Source: Bromus sterilis (taxonomy: Eukaryota; Streptophyta; Magnoliopsida; Poales; Poaceae). Taken from it: 64,000 bases of DNA. The DNA is taken from contig OX465595.1 of the NCBI GenBank assembly GCA_950022295.1, positions 434,056,270 through 434,120,269 on the forward strand. The letters run 5' to 3'. The position numbers were made by a program, and so were the translations under genes. Positions 23,896 to 35,606 of this stretch are shown here, piece after piece. Numbering within the stretch: the first letter of the stretch is position 1; the number at the start of each line of letters is the position of its first letter. The notes under the pieces were generated by a model. The model worked only from the letters and a program-made list of their open reading frames with translations, did not search any database and was not told where the DNA came from.

Positions 23896-24961
23896 TTCCC
23901 CCCATTGTTGACCTCTTTGAGCTTGCTTACTCCCTTTCCCTCCCATGATTCTTGCTCCTTTTTGAGGGAAAAGAGAGAGGAGGTCTAGATCCACATTCTC
24001 CACCAAGCCATCTCTCCTCTAAGTGAGAGGAACCTTGTGGATCTAGATCTTGGAGTTCTTGGTGTTCTCCTTGTTCCTCCTCTCATATTCCTCCATAGCT
24101 TTTGTTGCTTTGGTGGGATTTGAGAGTTTGGGACTTGAGCACTTCGTGTGCTCTTGCCATTGCATTTGGTGCATCGGTTTGAGTTCTCTCCGAGGATTAT
24201 TTGTAGTGAGTGAAGTAGAGAAGATAGCTACTCTTGAGTGCATTGGCACTCTAGAGCTTGTACCTCGTGGGTGCGTTGGCACCTAGAGGCTTGTTGTTGC
24301 GGAGCTCAATCATTGAGGTGGAAAGCTTCGGGACGTTACGGGAGCCTCCAATTCGGTTGTGGAGATTGCCCCGAGCATTTGTACGGGTTCGGTGACCACC
24401 CCCAAGGGTTGCCATTTGTACGGGTTCAGTGACCGCCCTCAAGTGTCCTAATAGTGGAATTACGGCATCTTGCATTGGTAAGAGCGTGAGGAGAAATAGG
24501 GTGGCCCTTGTTGGCTTCGTGTGAGCATTGTGATCCTCACCCTCTCCAAACGGAGACGTACTTCTCGCAAGAGAAGGAACTTCGGTAACAAATCCTTGTC
24601 TCAATCAGCTCCACTTGCGGTTATCTCTACCTTTACTTTGAGCAAGCTTATTACATTGTTTATCTTGTGCTTTCTCATATTATTGTACATTGCTTGTCCC
24701 ATAGGTTGTTCTTCTAGTCAACCTATTTACTTGTGCACCTACTTTGTGATCGCCATAGTGCTCTTGTCATATATCTTGCTATCACTAGTTGTTTATCTTG
24801 CTTAGTATATGTTGTTGGTGCATATAGTTGAGCCTAGCTTATTTAGATTTCTTGCTTGGCAAATTAAACGTTAAGTTTTATTCCGCATTTGTTCAAGCCG
24901 AAACCGTAATTACTTTAAGCGCCTATTCACCCTCCCTCTAGGGGACATCTACGTCCTTTCA
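23896..24961 (+). repeat. Solo LTR X, right-hand piece
   Basis: Continuation of X after A2. It is pyrimidine-rich at first and AT-rich later, with a CACCCTCCCTCTAGGGGACA segment just before the CCTTTCA end. Open frames here do not resemble any protein I know. Confidence 0.8.
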
Positions 24962-24966
24962 ACCAA

Positions 24967-26777
24967 GATGATGTGTGCGTGGTGCATAAGCCGGTCTCGG
25001 TTGAGCCGTTCTCTCACTTAGCAGCCAGGCCACAAACCTACCAGAACTCCAAACTACTGCGACATCCGGACATCGAAAGGGATGAGTTAGTACATTGAGA
25101 GGGGTCAGTGAGCCAAATGTGCGGTTGTACTCTTTATCTTGGATCACCACAGAAGAACTCAGACTTAGGGCGGTGTTCAACGAGATAACCCACTGTGTAC
25201 TCCTGCACAGCCTCTCATCGTTCACCTTGTATTAGGGTAGATTCACCAACACATTTCCACCATCATCAACATGATTGTTACCATCCCGACTCACATAACA
25301 GTATCAACATTGTAACACTCTAAGCATGCAATAAGCAGTAACAGTTGCAGGGGCCACATGATATCAATCAACTCCTACATCTGCTAGAATTGTGGTTTGA
25401 TTACTACTGTGACAAATGATAGGTCATGCAAAGGAATGGGTTCATCTATGCGGTAGAAACATATCATGGTAATCATCCTAATCATGCATAAGCGAGACTG
25501 AGAGGGAAGTGGGATTTTATCGACATGATCAAAGGGGGTTTTCTTGCCTTGCTGACCAGGGTCGTACACGGTATCTTCAACGGAGGGGGTGATCTCGGGT
25601 TCCGGCTCCACTTCTATTCGGCAAACATGGCAATCAAAGGATCAATACAAAGTACAATGCACAATCACATGATCAATGTTGCAATGTGGTGTTCATGGTT
25701 ACAATGTGTTGACAATTCCATTTAAAAGAAGTGCATTGCAAAGTCATTTGCAAATTCACTCCGAATTTGAATTCAAAAGAATGCCACATGCACATTTGTC
25801 TTTGTTCACCCAATTTAAATTGGTCAAACATGAAAACAAAGTCCATATTCAGATTCCTTGCATTTTTCTGATAATTTTACATATATTATATGCCCAATTT
25901 GTAGTTAGTATGAATTAGTTATGAATTTCCAAAGTTTAATGCATTTTCTGAATTTTTCTGAATTTCTTTTAATCTGTAAAAGGGTTTATTGCATCATGCT
26001 TGCGTCACTGTGACGTGGGGGGGGGGCTCTAACATGTGGGGCCTCTCTGTCAATGGGTCAGCTTAATTAAGCGGTTTGTTTTAATAAACAAAGAGGGATT
26101 AAGGCCTTGGGCCCACATGTCAGTGACACTGTAGGTGGGGTTAGGGGTGAATTAACCCTGGCCATGTGGACCTCACTGGCGGCGAGTCTCCGACGACCCA
26201 CCAGCACAGCGGTGTCCACGGGACAGCGTTCTAGTGAGCCATTTGGTGCGCCGCAACCTCCAAATCGAAGCCCTGGACGTCACACTTCGATTGGGACAAA
26301 GTACAGGTGCTGGGGGTGCACCGTAGCCATGCCGACGACGAGCCCTAGCGGCGGCGAAACCACTGGCTCGATGGAGAGGTGGCTGTGAGGGGAGATCTTG
26401 GGCTTGCGCTAGCATTTTGGAATGCTGGGATCACCAGGAAGACGAAGGACATCACGGGAGAGACAAAGTTTCCCTGGAGCTTTGTCGACAACGTTCATGG
26501 CGGCGGTGCTTCTCTGCTCTAATGGCAATCGACGATGAAGTGCAAGGGGGTGGCCGTGCGATAGCTGGGGTGAACCAGGAGCTCACCGTGATTGCAATGG
26601 AGGTAGTGGCGCTTTCGGAGGATCTCTTTGGATGGCGGAATCGACGACGGCGTGCTACGACTCCGGCGAGACGATGGCGATGATTACGACGGCCTCAGGC
26701 TCGATTAGATCTCCACCTTCCCTAGATCGAGGAAGTCGACGACGCTGCGCTTGATGGACAATCTCTTCTGGTCTAGC
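24967..26777 (-). repeat. 3' LTR of G3, second piece, truncated
   Basis: It continues the G3 LTR after X and aligns with 30006-31814 of the 5' LTR. At 26777/26778 it jumps straight into antisense pol, so the last 757 bp or so of the LTR (equivalent to 31815-32571), the polypurine tract and the pol 3' end are missing. Confidence 0.9.
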
Positions 26778-27880
26778 GAGTTTTCAGGGCATGAACTACG
26801 ACAGCGAGTTCTAGATCATGGGTAGGATAGTTCTCTTCATGTGGCCACAACTAGCGTGAAGCATAAGCTACCACATGTCTATCTTGCATAAGTATGCATC
26901 CTAACCCTTCCCGTGAAGCATCACAATAGATCTCGAAATCCTTTTTGGTGTCTGGAGGCGCAAGTACGGGGGCAGAAGTCAATCTTCTTTTTAGCTCTTG
27001 AAAGCTTTCCTCGCAAGTGGAAGTCCATTGGAATTTCTTATCTTTCTTGAATGAGTTCAGTTAGAGGCTTTGCAACTTTAGAAAAGTTCTCGACGAAGCG
27101 GCAACACTAGCTTGCTAAGCCAAGAAAACTCCTAACTTGCTTAACCGATTCAGGTGGAGTCCAGTCAAGGACAGCCTGAAGTTTCTCGGGATTCACATCA
27201 ATGCCTTTTGCAGAAATCACATGGCCTAAGTAGGTCACTTCTGGTAGCCAAAATTCGCACTTAGAGAACTTGTGATAAAGGCGATACTCTCAAAGTTTCA
27301 TCAATACCAGCCTGAGATGTTTGGCATGTTCTTCTTCGTTCTTCGAGTAGATGAGAATGTCATCAAGATAAACTGCAACAAATTTATCCAAGTACTCTAT
27401 GAAGATCGAATTCATCATGCGCGAGAAAGTGGCGGGGGCATTGGTTAAACCAAAGGACATGACAATGTACTCATAAAGACCATAACGAGTAGTGAAAGCT
27501 GTTTTTGTAATGTCCTCGTTTCTGATTTTGATTTGATGATAGCCTAATCTCAAATCCATCTTGGAGAAGACAGAGGATCCAGCAAGTTGATCATCAAGAC
27601 CATTGATCCTGGGAAGTGGTTACTTGTTCTTTATCGTCGCTAGATTTAGCGGTCGATAGTCTACGCACATCCTTTCTGTTCCATCTTTCTTCGTTGCGAA
27701 CAGAACGGGGCAACCCCATGGCGATGAGCTAGGGCGGATGAAGCCTTTTGCCAACAAAGCTTCGAGTTGGATTTTAAGCTCAGCTAAATCACGTGGGGCC
27801 ATTTTGTATGGGCGTCTGGAATTTGGGGCGTTTCCTGGCATAAGATCCACTATGAATTCTACACATCTGTCGGGTGACTA
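26778..27880 (-). pseudogene. Gypsy pol fragment of G3 (RT and start of RNase H)
   Basis: Read on the minus strand, the fragment begins near the RT N-terminus, carries SSPWGCPVLF and the catalytic YLDD region (near 27370), and stops inside RNase H at the deletion junction. It is closely related to the pol of G1 and G2. The frame is broken by a stop at 27620-27622 and another at 27290-27292, with the rest of the same frame open between. Integrase and chromodomain are absent. Upstream there is no gag or protease, as in G1. Confidence 0.9.
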
Positions 27881-28542
27881 GGTTTAAGGAGTTGGGTTAC
27901 TGGGTAGTTTCCTAGAGGATGACCATGTCTTACTAGGGGCTACAAAAGATATGTCAGAGTAGCAAAGTACCCCAACACGATGGTCAGTGTGGCTATTCTG
28001 GCAAGAAAACATTTGAACTGGGAGGAAGAACTGCAAATGCATCAATATAGGTTTCTAGAATAAAACCTACATCAAACACTATGGAGCTGTCGGGAATGCC
28101 ACCTAACAATTCTTCTAGAAGGACACCGAAATGGAGGGAAGGATTTTGAAAATGCATCATATTATGAAGAAACCTGAAATGACTCGGACAACATAACGAC
28201 TGTAATTGCAAGAAAAGACAATTTTCTTACAACATAGAAACAACACTTACATACGATGTAAGAAATCAGGAAGCACAACAACTCTAGCAAACCGAACACA
28301 AGTTTCCTACGGCTACAAGGAAGCAATCAACGAGATATTCTAGTAAGACATAGATGAGCCTAGTCCTATCTTCCCGTAGAACAAGATGAGGGTGACTCAG
28401 AACTCAGAACGATGAGGGTAAGGAGAAAAAAGAAGCCTTACATTATTCCCATATATACCCAGAGTAACTATATAACTATAGAAGGCTAGACTCGACTTTG
28501 ACCAAGGCTGATAATCCTACAGTCAGTCCTGCTCTGATACCC
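27881..28542 (-). other. Leader and primer binding site of G3
   Basis: GCTCTGATACC at 28531-28541 is the complement of a tRNA-Met primer site, next to the 5' LTR. The leader matches that of G1 and includes the segment around CCAACACGATGG (27970s), which is unique to G1 and G3. It runs into RT without a gag. Confidence 0.82.
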
Positions 28543-31500
28543 TGAATAAGGTCCATGCATTCAGTATATGAGGAATACTGAGGATTATGCTCTAAATTAT
28601 AGAAAGGATAATAGACTTGAATGTAATGCAAGATTACAATTGCAAGCCATATTATGAGTATATTGTCGGGACCCGGGGTTAGCGTATGTAAGTCCCGCTA
28701 CAACACAATCATATGGAGAGCCGAGAGCCGTACCCACTTGTCTAAGCAGACAAGGCCAAGCAAAGAACGCTCTCGGAAAGCATCGAATGTGAGGGGAATC
28801 CCATCGAGGCCGGATGATCAACTGAGATGGGTCCTCATCGCCCGCACAAAAGTCTAAATGATATGGGTGGTGAACTACCATTCTCATAGACAAGTCGCCT
28901 CAACCATACTATCGATTGTATTATAACACTTACATAGACTTACTCCAGCCCGATCACTTAGTCGGGGTCTAGGGCGGGCTCGATCATACAATAAAGTGTG
29001 CACGTGACAGAGTCACGAGCAATCGCATCGCGATGCCCCAAGCTGTGCACATCTAAGGGCCACTTGGTGTATAAAAGACCGCCAGCCAGATCACAACTAA
29101 GGTCTCGAAAACCCATACTAAGACATGCATGTTATAATCATACACGCAACACACATGTCTAGTATGAACAACAGGTATCATTGAAATTCTCTACAAAGTT
29201 TACAACTTTATTGATAACTCTTATAGAGTGCACATAGAGATCACGAGATCGTGATCCAACATTACATCAAGCATGCGGAAGCAAAGTAGGTCTGAGTACA
29301 GACAAGTTTAACAAATGTCTTAGAGAAGCCTTATTTATAAACAAGCCCTTCCACAAGGGACTAGTCGTCTGACTGGGACTACACTATCTTGGACTTCAGT
29401 CGTGGAGCTCGAGGAATAATCCACCTTTGGGGTCAGTGGGTTCATCTAAAACATAGAATAAGCAAACATGAGTACAAATTCGTACTCAACAAGACTTACG
29501 TAGGAGCTATACTACTCATGGACATGTATCAAGGCAAAGGGATGTGGGGTTCATAAGCAGAAGTGCCAGCTTTGACTTGGCTAGCAATGAACTACGAATA
29601 CCAGACTTGAGGTAAGAAGCGTACACAAGTCCACTATATGTCTCCAAACAATTACACCACTATGGTTCCTTCCTCGACTTCCCACGAGAAAGCACGCCAT
29701 AGCACTCACACTTATCTTGGCAAGTTTTATAAGTATCCAGTTCAAGTTGTCTAATAATCAAGCTAAGCTTTCCAAGTTGTCCCTTACCGCGGACGCGGCT
29801 ATTCGAATAGTTTTGTTAACCCTGCAGGGGTGTACCGCTATAGACACATGACCATCAGTTACCGCCAGGTCTCGTCACCATTCAAGGGGTGCCGGCGAGG
29901 ATGCTCACCACAACTGTTACCTCATAGCCGATCTAGTCCAAGAAAGCCGCCTACCTGGGTTGGTTTCCACTATCGTGAACCCGGCTGGTTTACCGAAGTG
30001 GACCCAGATGATGTGCGTGTGGTGCATAAGCCGGTCTCGGTTGAACCGTTCTCTCACTTAGCAGCTAGGCCACAAACCTACCAGAACTCCAAACTACTGC
30101 GACATCCGGACATCGAAAGGGATGCGTTAGTAGGTTGAGAGGGGTCAGTGAGCCCAATGTGTGGTTGTACTCTTTATCTTGGATCACCACAGAAGAAATC
30201 GGACTTAGGGCGGTGTTCAACGCGACAACCCACTATGTACTCCTACACAACCTCTCATCGTTCACCTTGTATTAGGGTAGATTCACCAACACATTTCCAC
30301 CATCATCAACATGATTGTTACCATCCCGACTCACATAACAGTATCAACATTGTAACACCCTAAGCATGCAATAAGCAGTAACAGTTGCAGGGGCCACATG
30401 ATATCAATCAACTCCTACATCTGCTAGGATTGTGGTTTGCTTACTACTGTGACAAATGATAGGTCATGCAAAGGAATGGGTTCATCTATGCGGTAGAAAC
30501 GTATCATGGTAATCATCCTAATCATGCATAAGCGAGACTGAGAGGGAAGTGGGATTATATCGACATGATCAAAGGGGGTTTGCTTGCCTTGCTGACGAGG
30601 GTCGTACACGGTATCTTCAACGGAGGGGGTGATCTCGGGTTCCGGCTCCACTTTTATTCGGCAAACATGGCAATCAAAGGATCAATACAAAGTACAATGC
30701 ACAATCACATGATCAATGTTGCAATGTGGTGTTCATGGTTACAATGTGTTGACAATTCCATTTATTAGAAGTGCATTGCAAAGTCATTTGCAAATTCACT
30801 CCGAATTTGAATTCAAAAGAATGCCATATGCACATTTGTCTTTGTTCACCCAATTTAAATTGGTCAAACATGAAAACAAAGTCCATATTCAGATTCCTTG
30901 CATTTTTCTGATAATTTTACATATATTATATGCCCAATTTGGAGTTAGTATGAATTAGTTATGGATTTCCAAAGTTTAATGCATTTTCTAGATTTTTCTG
31001 AATTTCTTTTAATCTGTAAAAGGGTTTATTGCATCATGCTTGCGTCACTTTGACGTGGGGGGGGCCTCCGACATGTGGGGCCTCTTTGTCAGTGGGTCAG
31101 CTTAATTAAGCGGTTTGATTTAATAAACAAAGAGGGATTAAGGCCTTGGGCCCACAGGTCAGCAACACTGTAGGTGGGGTTAGGTGTTAATTAACCCTGG
31201 CCACGTGGACCTCACCGGCGGCGAGTCTCCGGAGACCCACCAGCACAGCGGTGTCCACGGGACGACGTTATAGTGAGCCATTTGGTGCGCCGCAACTTCC
31301 AATCGAAGCCCTGGACGTCACACTTCGATTGGGACAAAGTACAGGTGTTGGGGTGCACCGTAGTCATGCCGGCGACGAGCCCTAGCGGCGGCGGAGCGAC
31401 TGGCTCGACGGAGAGGTGGCTGTGAGGGGAGAGCTTGGGCTTGCGCTAGAATTTTGGAACACCGGTATCACACGGAAGACGAAGGACATCACGAGAGAGA

Positions 31501-32571
31501 GAGATGTTCCCTGGAGCTTTGTCGAAAACGTTCATGGCGGCGGTGCTTCTCTGTTCTAATGGCAATCGACGATGGAGTGCAAGGGGGTGGCCGTGCGATA
31601 GCTGGGGTGAACCAGGAGCTTACTGTGATTGCAATGGAGGTAGTGGCGCGGTCGGAGAAGCTCTTTGGACGGCGGAATCGACGATGGCGTGCTACGGCTC
31701 CGGCGAGACGATGGCGATGATTGCGACGGCCTCGGGCTCGATTAGACCTCCACCTTCCCCAGATCGAGGAAGTCGACGACACTGCGGACGATGGACAATC
31801 TCTTCTGGTCTAGCTCCGGCGTTGGCTGCGTTTCCCGTCGACGACGAACTGCGGCGGCACTCGGTTGGTTTGGGGAAATCGCACAGGGCGCAAGAGAGAC
31901 TGCGGCGAGAGGGGGAAAGGGATGGGGGTGAACAGGGGAGGCTCCTGGACACGCATGTGAAGGCGGCGAGGCAGCTGCGTGGCCTAGCCGTCGTCGGCGG
32001 CCACAGCATGCTCGCCACGCACCTGTGCGTGCGGCTGCCTGGGGAAGACGACAGAAGGCGGTTGGGCTGGGCCAGGCTAGGTGGGCTGGGTGCGATGAGT
32101 TGGGCCAGAACCAGGCATGCCTCTTTTCTTTACTGTTTCTTTTTTTCTTTTCTGTAATTTGTTTTACCTTGCTAAATAAAATAGAAAAATATTTTTACAA
32201 ATGCTCAAACTTTTTATATGGACTTACATGACCAGTAGCTAGTCATTCCCAAGTTTTGAACATTTTTGAAATTCAAAATATTCGAATTCAAATTCAAATA
32301 GGGGTATTTGATTAATTCCAAGGTCCTGTTTGAATATTTGAAAAATCCATGAGCATGGGATTGAATCCAAATCACTTTATATGTGATCACACTCATTTAT
32401 GTGACTTTTCAAAAATGAAAAAAGAATTTTTGGAGAAACTTTTATTCTGGCAATTTGAATTAAATTCATCTGGGGAGTGTTCTCTCTCCCCTTTCATTTA
32501 TGTTTTGAAATTTTTGACATGATGCAAAGTGAGACTTGATCCTAGCACATACCTAACAGAGGGTTCTGACA
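28543..32571 (-). repeat. 5' LTR of G3 (4,029 bp)
   Basis: On the plus strand it runs from TGAATAAGG to GGTTCTGACA. The first 121 bp (28543-28663) are an extension beyond the TGTCGGGACCC end seen in G1, G2 and G4. Its GC-rich block (about 31030-32130) gives long but non-homologous frames on both strands. The TGACGTCA site of other copies has decayed to TTTGACGTGG here. Confidence 0.92.
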
Positions 32572-33019
32572 TCTATATGGAATTAGAGACATCACCGAAG
32601 ACATGAAAGAAATGTGAGTAAGTTCACGACACTACAAACATATACTACTTAAAGAAAGTAGACGTATGGATAAAAGTTTAGCGTAAGAAGTATTGACTTC
32701 TGGATGAGTGTATTTCCCAATATATATATGACTATGGATAAGTCTTCTGAGACTGAACCAAAGGATCACTAAAGGATACTGTGAAATAATAGTCTCACTC
32801 TCCCGCGAACTTATATCCAACCATTATATGATAATGAGTGGCATGTCAAACTAGTTGACCTATACCAGTTGGAAAGGAAACATACGAATATGAATTGGTG
32901 CAGTTCGTTGATGAACCCTCTTCCATGAGCAAGCATGATCAATGAACGCTTATGCGATAAGCTGATTATGATCGGGAAAATGCGGCTAGATTATTAACAC
33001 TCTAGTGCAAGTGGGAGAC
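32572..33019 (+). other. 3' end of the B1 interior, with polypurine tract
   Basis: A degraded RNase H-end region, colinear with A2 21760-22080. It shares TTGGTGCAG/CCTCTTCCA-type phrases and a final CTCTAGTGCAAGTGGGAGAC. The polypurine tract is 33009-33019. Confidence 0.8.
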
Positions 33020-34135
33020 TGTTGGATATATGCTCTAGAGGCAAATAATATATGATTATTCCAATATATCTAAGCAAGTTCATAACTAGTTTCATACCGT
33101 GCTAGAACTGTATCAGTGAAACAATGATACAGGTGTGGTATAGAAACCCCCAGAGTTCCTAGTTAGCCTCTATATCAATAACTAGTTCATGGTCAACATG
33201 ATGGTCGTGGTTTCGCGATCATGGACAATTAAGTCTCTTGACCATGAGGTCACCTCACTGGATGAGTGACGTGATGAATATTACAGAAAGTAAGCATTAC
33301 AACATGATCAATCTTATGAAGGTTCAGTGTTGTAATTACAGAACGTAGTAGGCCGTTCCTTTGACCCTGAGTACGTGCATAATTGCTATCTACTCGGATG
33401 CTTTGACTTACATCCCACCACCTGATTGAAATATGCGGGTCATAACGGTTGTATCTTGGGTATTCCGTGGAGATATGTTGAGGAGTATTGCTACAAGAGC
33501 AGGATTTGTCAATCCATGTGATGGATAGATACTCAGGGCCCACTCGGTGAGATTCCATCCATAAAGCTGCGCAACGTATGACTAGGTCACGGGGATGAAT
33601 ATCACGGGAACGAGTGAATAAGGATTTGTCATAATGAGGTTGAACCATACATAGGATGTCATTGATCGAATCTCGGACTAATCCAGTGTCGTTGACAAAG
33701 GGAATGATATACGATGTAAGGTCCAATCGGTATTGATATCCGGAATGCACAGGGGTCATTATGGGCATCCAGGTCCCGCTGATGATCATTGACCGTAGCC
33801 TCATCTCGATCATGACTGGAGTGTTCTCGGACCGTAGGGTAACACACTTAAGGGCTCGATGAAATCAGAGACCTTTTCGGAACTATCGGAGTTACCGGAG
33901 AATAAAGGAAGCAGCACCGGAAAAGTTTCGTGTTGACCCGAAGGACTTTTGGAGTGAGCCGGAAGGTGTTCCGGAGAACCGGGAGAAGGAATAATATGTT
34001 TTTGTTATTAATTAATTGAATTAATAATTAAAAACATTTTATTTATAATTAAAAAGTGCTACGGGCCTTATTTATGAAAGAGGCTCATTAGGGGAAATAA
34101 AAGGGAAAAAAAGAAAAAGGAAAGAGGGGGAGGCG
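33020..34135 (+). repeat. 3' LTR of B1, 5' portion
   Basis: It begins TGTTGGATATATGCTC immediately after the polypurine tract and is cut at 34135, where S inserts. The flank AGGCG (34131-34135) should be the left target duplication of S. The first 145 bp match B2 at 63856 with about five differences. Confidence 0.93.
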
Positions 34136-35592
34136 TGATGTCTACGCACGCTTCTATTCTTGTAGACTATGTTGGGCCTCCAAGCGCAGAGGTTTGTAGG
34201 ACATCAACAATTTCCCTCAAGTGGATGACCTAAGGTTTATCGAACTCAGGGAAGTAGAGGTTGAAGATGGTCTCTCTCAAGCAACCCTGCAATTAAGATA
34301 CAAGAAGTGTCTTGTGTCCCCAACACACCTAATACAACTAGGAGTTGTATAGGTGCACTAGTTCGGCGAAGAGATGGTAAAATACGAGTAATAGGTGTGG
34401 CAAAGCAAGGTAATATAAATCTGTAATAAAAAGTGCAGCAAGAAAACATGTGACAAAAGTGAGCACAAACGGTGTAACAATGGTGGAAACAAGGCCTAGG
34501 CTTCATACTTTCACTAGTGGCAACTCTCAACAACATTAACATAGTCTAATCACATGATATTTCCCATAAAACATACAATCGAGACGCACTCGGAGGTCAT
34601 TCCTTTGTGGTCAAGAGAGGATGAGAATTATGTAGGGCTACAAAAGCACACCTCAAATTTGTAGTTCTCAATCTATGGATTTCCCAATGTCACCGCGGCC
34701 ATCCAAAGAGAGTACCACAATCACCACAACATATCTAAAGGATAGTCAAAGACAAGCACCAAGAGACTCTCAATCTTCAACCAACACACAAAAGAGGAAA
34801 TCACTCATGATAATATTCTTCTAACCCACGTCCAATAGACCGTTTTCACCTTGGTCTCGGGGATTATACTAGATAAGATCAATTGAGTACATCAATCCAA
34901 TACATAGAGGAAGGGGAAATATCATGGGATCACCCTAGATTAGCATAGCCTATGATCACAACAAAGATCACATCATGGGAGAGACAGAAGAACACATAGC
35001 TACTGGTAGAAACCTCAGCCCCGAGGGAGAACTACTCCCGCTTCATGGAGGGAGGAAGCAATGTCGATGGAGATGAATCCGGAGGCACTTCCCCGTCCCG
35101 GCAGGGTGCCGGCACATGAATTCTGGTCCCCCGAAGCTTGTTGGTGATGGCGGCGGAGATCGGAATCGCTTCTGGAAAAAGTACTTCGATATTAGGGGTT
35201 TCCACCCCGAGGGCTAAATATAGGCGGAGAGGGGTGTCGAGGGGACCCACCAGGCAGCCAGGAGGCCTCCTGGCGCGTCCTAGGGTGGGGCCGCGCCAGG
35301 GACCCTCCTGGTCTCCTGGTGGTGGCCCCCCTCCGCTACCTTGGTGATTCTGGAAGCTTCCGGGTCGCTGATTTTTTATCTGATTTTTCCGGATTTTTTG
35401 GAGCACTTTTAATGGCCGGAAAACCTGAAATACAAAAACAGCAGAAAACAACAACTGGCAGCTGGGTGCACTGGGTTAATAGATTAGTCCAAATATGCTC
35501 AAAACTGTATGAAAGTTCAAGCAAATCATGGCAAAGTCACACAAAACATGCATGGAGCTAGCAGAAATTATAGATACGTTTGGGACGTATCA
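34136..35592 (-). repeat. 3' LTR of S (1,457 bp)
   Basis: Complete LTR, plus-strand ends TGATGTCTAC and GACGTATCA. It is bordered on the left by the B1 LTR and on the right by the element's polypurine tract. Confidence 0.92.
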
Positions 35593-35606
35593 ACATCCCC
35601 AAGCTT
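35593..35606 (-). other. Polypurine tract of S
   Basis: Read on the minus strand, AAGCTTGGGGATGT directly precedes the LTR start TGATACGT. Confidence 0.85.

Larger units (their letters stand above)
10166..24961 (+). mobile_element. Solo LTR X (about 2.36 kb), interrupted by A2
   Basis: The segment starts TGAAAGGGCATG and ends GACGTCCTTTCA is close to its last bases (ACGTCCTTTCA), giving a 7-bp terminal inverted repeat TGAAAGG/CCTTTCA with TG...CA ends. It is flanked by ACCCA (10161-10165) and ACCAA (24962-24966). The empty site is seen in the G3 5' LTR near 30001. Pieces 10166-11460 and 23896-24961 total 2,361 bp and contain no primer site, coding frame or second LTR, so a solo LTR left by LTR-LTR recombination is the simplest reading. 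I do not recognise the family with confidence. Confidence 0.8.
8705..32571 (-). mobile_element. Gypsy chromovirus G3, minus strand, internally deleted and interrupted
   Basis: On the plus strand, left to right: 3' LTR pieces (8705-10165 and 24967-26777), antisense pol fragment (26778-27880), leader and primer site (to 28542), 5' LTR (28543-32571). Solo LTR X splits the 3' LTR. Both LTRs carry a 121-bp end extension absent from G1, G2 and G4, which ties the halves to one subfamily. The flanking 5-mers GAATC (8700-8704) and TCTAT (32572-32576) do not match, so the copy may be a recombinant of two insertions. LTR divergence was about 3% and 6% in two 240-bp samples compared by eye. Confidence 0.85.
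3871..34135 (+). mobile_element. Copia LTR retrotransposon B1, oldest frame of the nest, interrupted
   Basis: B1 pieces are: 3' part of the 5' LTR (3871-4809), interior (4810-8704 and 32572-33019) and the 5' part of the 3' LTR (33020-34135). A1, G3 and S are inserted in it. The two LTR pieces overlap over about 340 bp (3871-4211 against 33796-34135), with about 22 differences by eye, near 6.5%. That is the highest divergence in the window and fits its position as the outermost host. The interior is only about 4.3 kb and has no intact reading frame, so the copy is defective and possibly non-autonomous from the start. Confidence 0.88.

Noticed and set aside
10166..24961. DNA transposon because of the TGAAAGG/CCTTTCA inverted ends
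   Set aside because: TG...CA ends, a 5-bp target duplication, a TATA box and the length fit a solo LTR, and there is no transposase.
31504..32157. A 217-codon gene in the G3 LTR, and similar long frames at 17006-17590, 43226-43585, 51566-51925 and 57297-57866
   Set aside because: These lie in the GC-rich block of the G LTR, differ in frame and length between copies, and show no known domain. They are kept only as part of the antisense-block finding.
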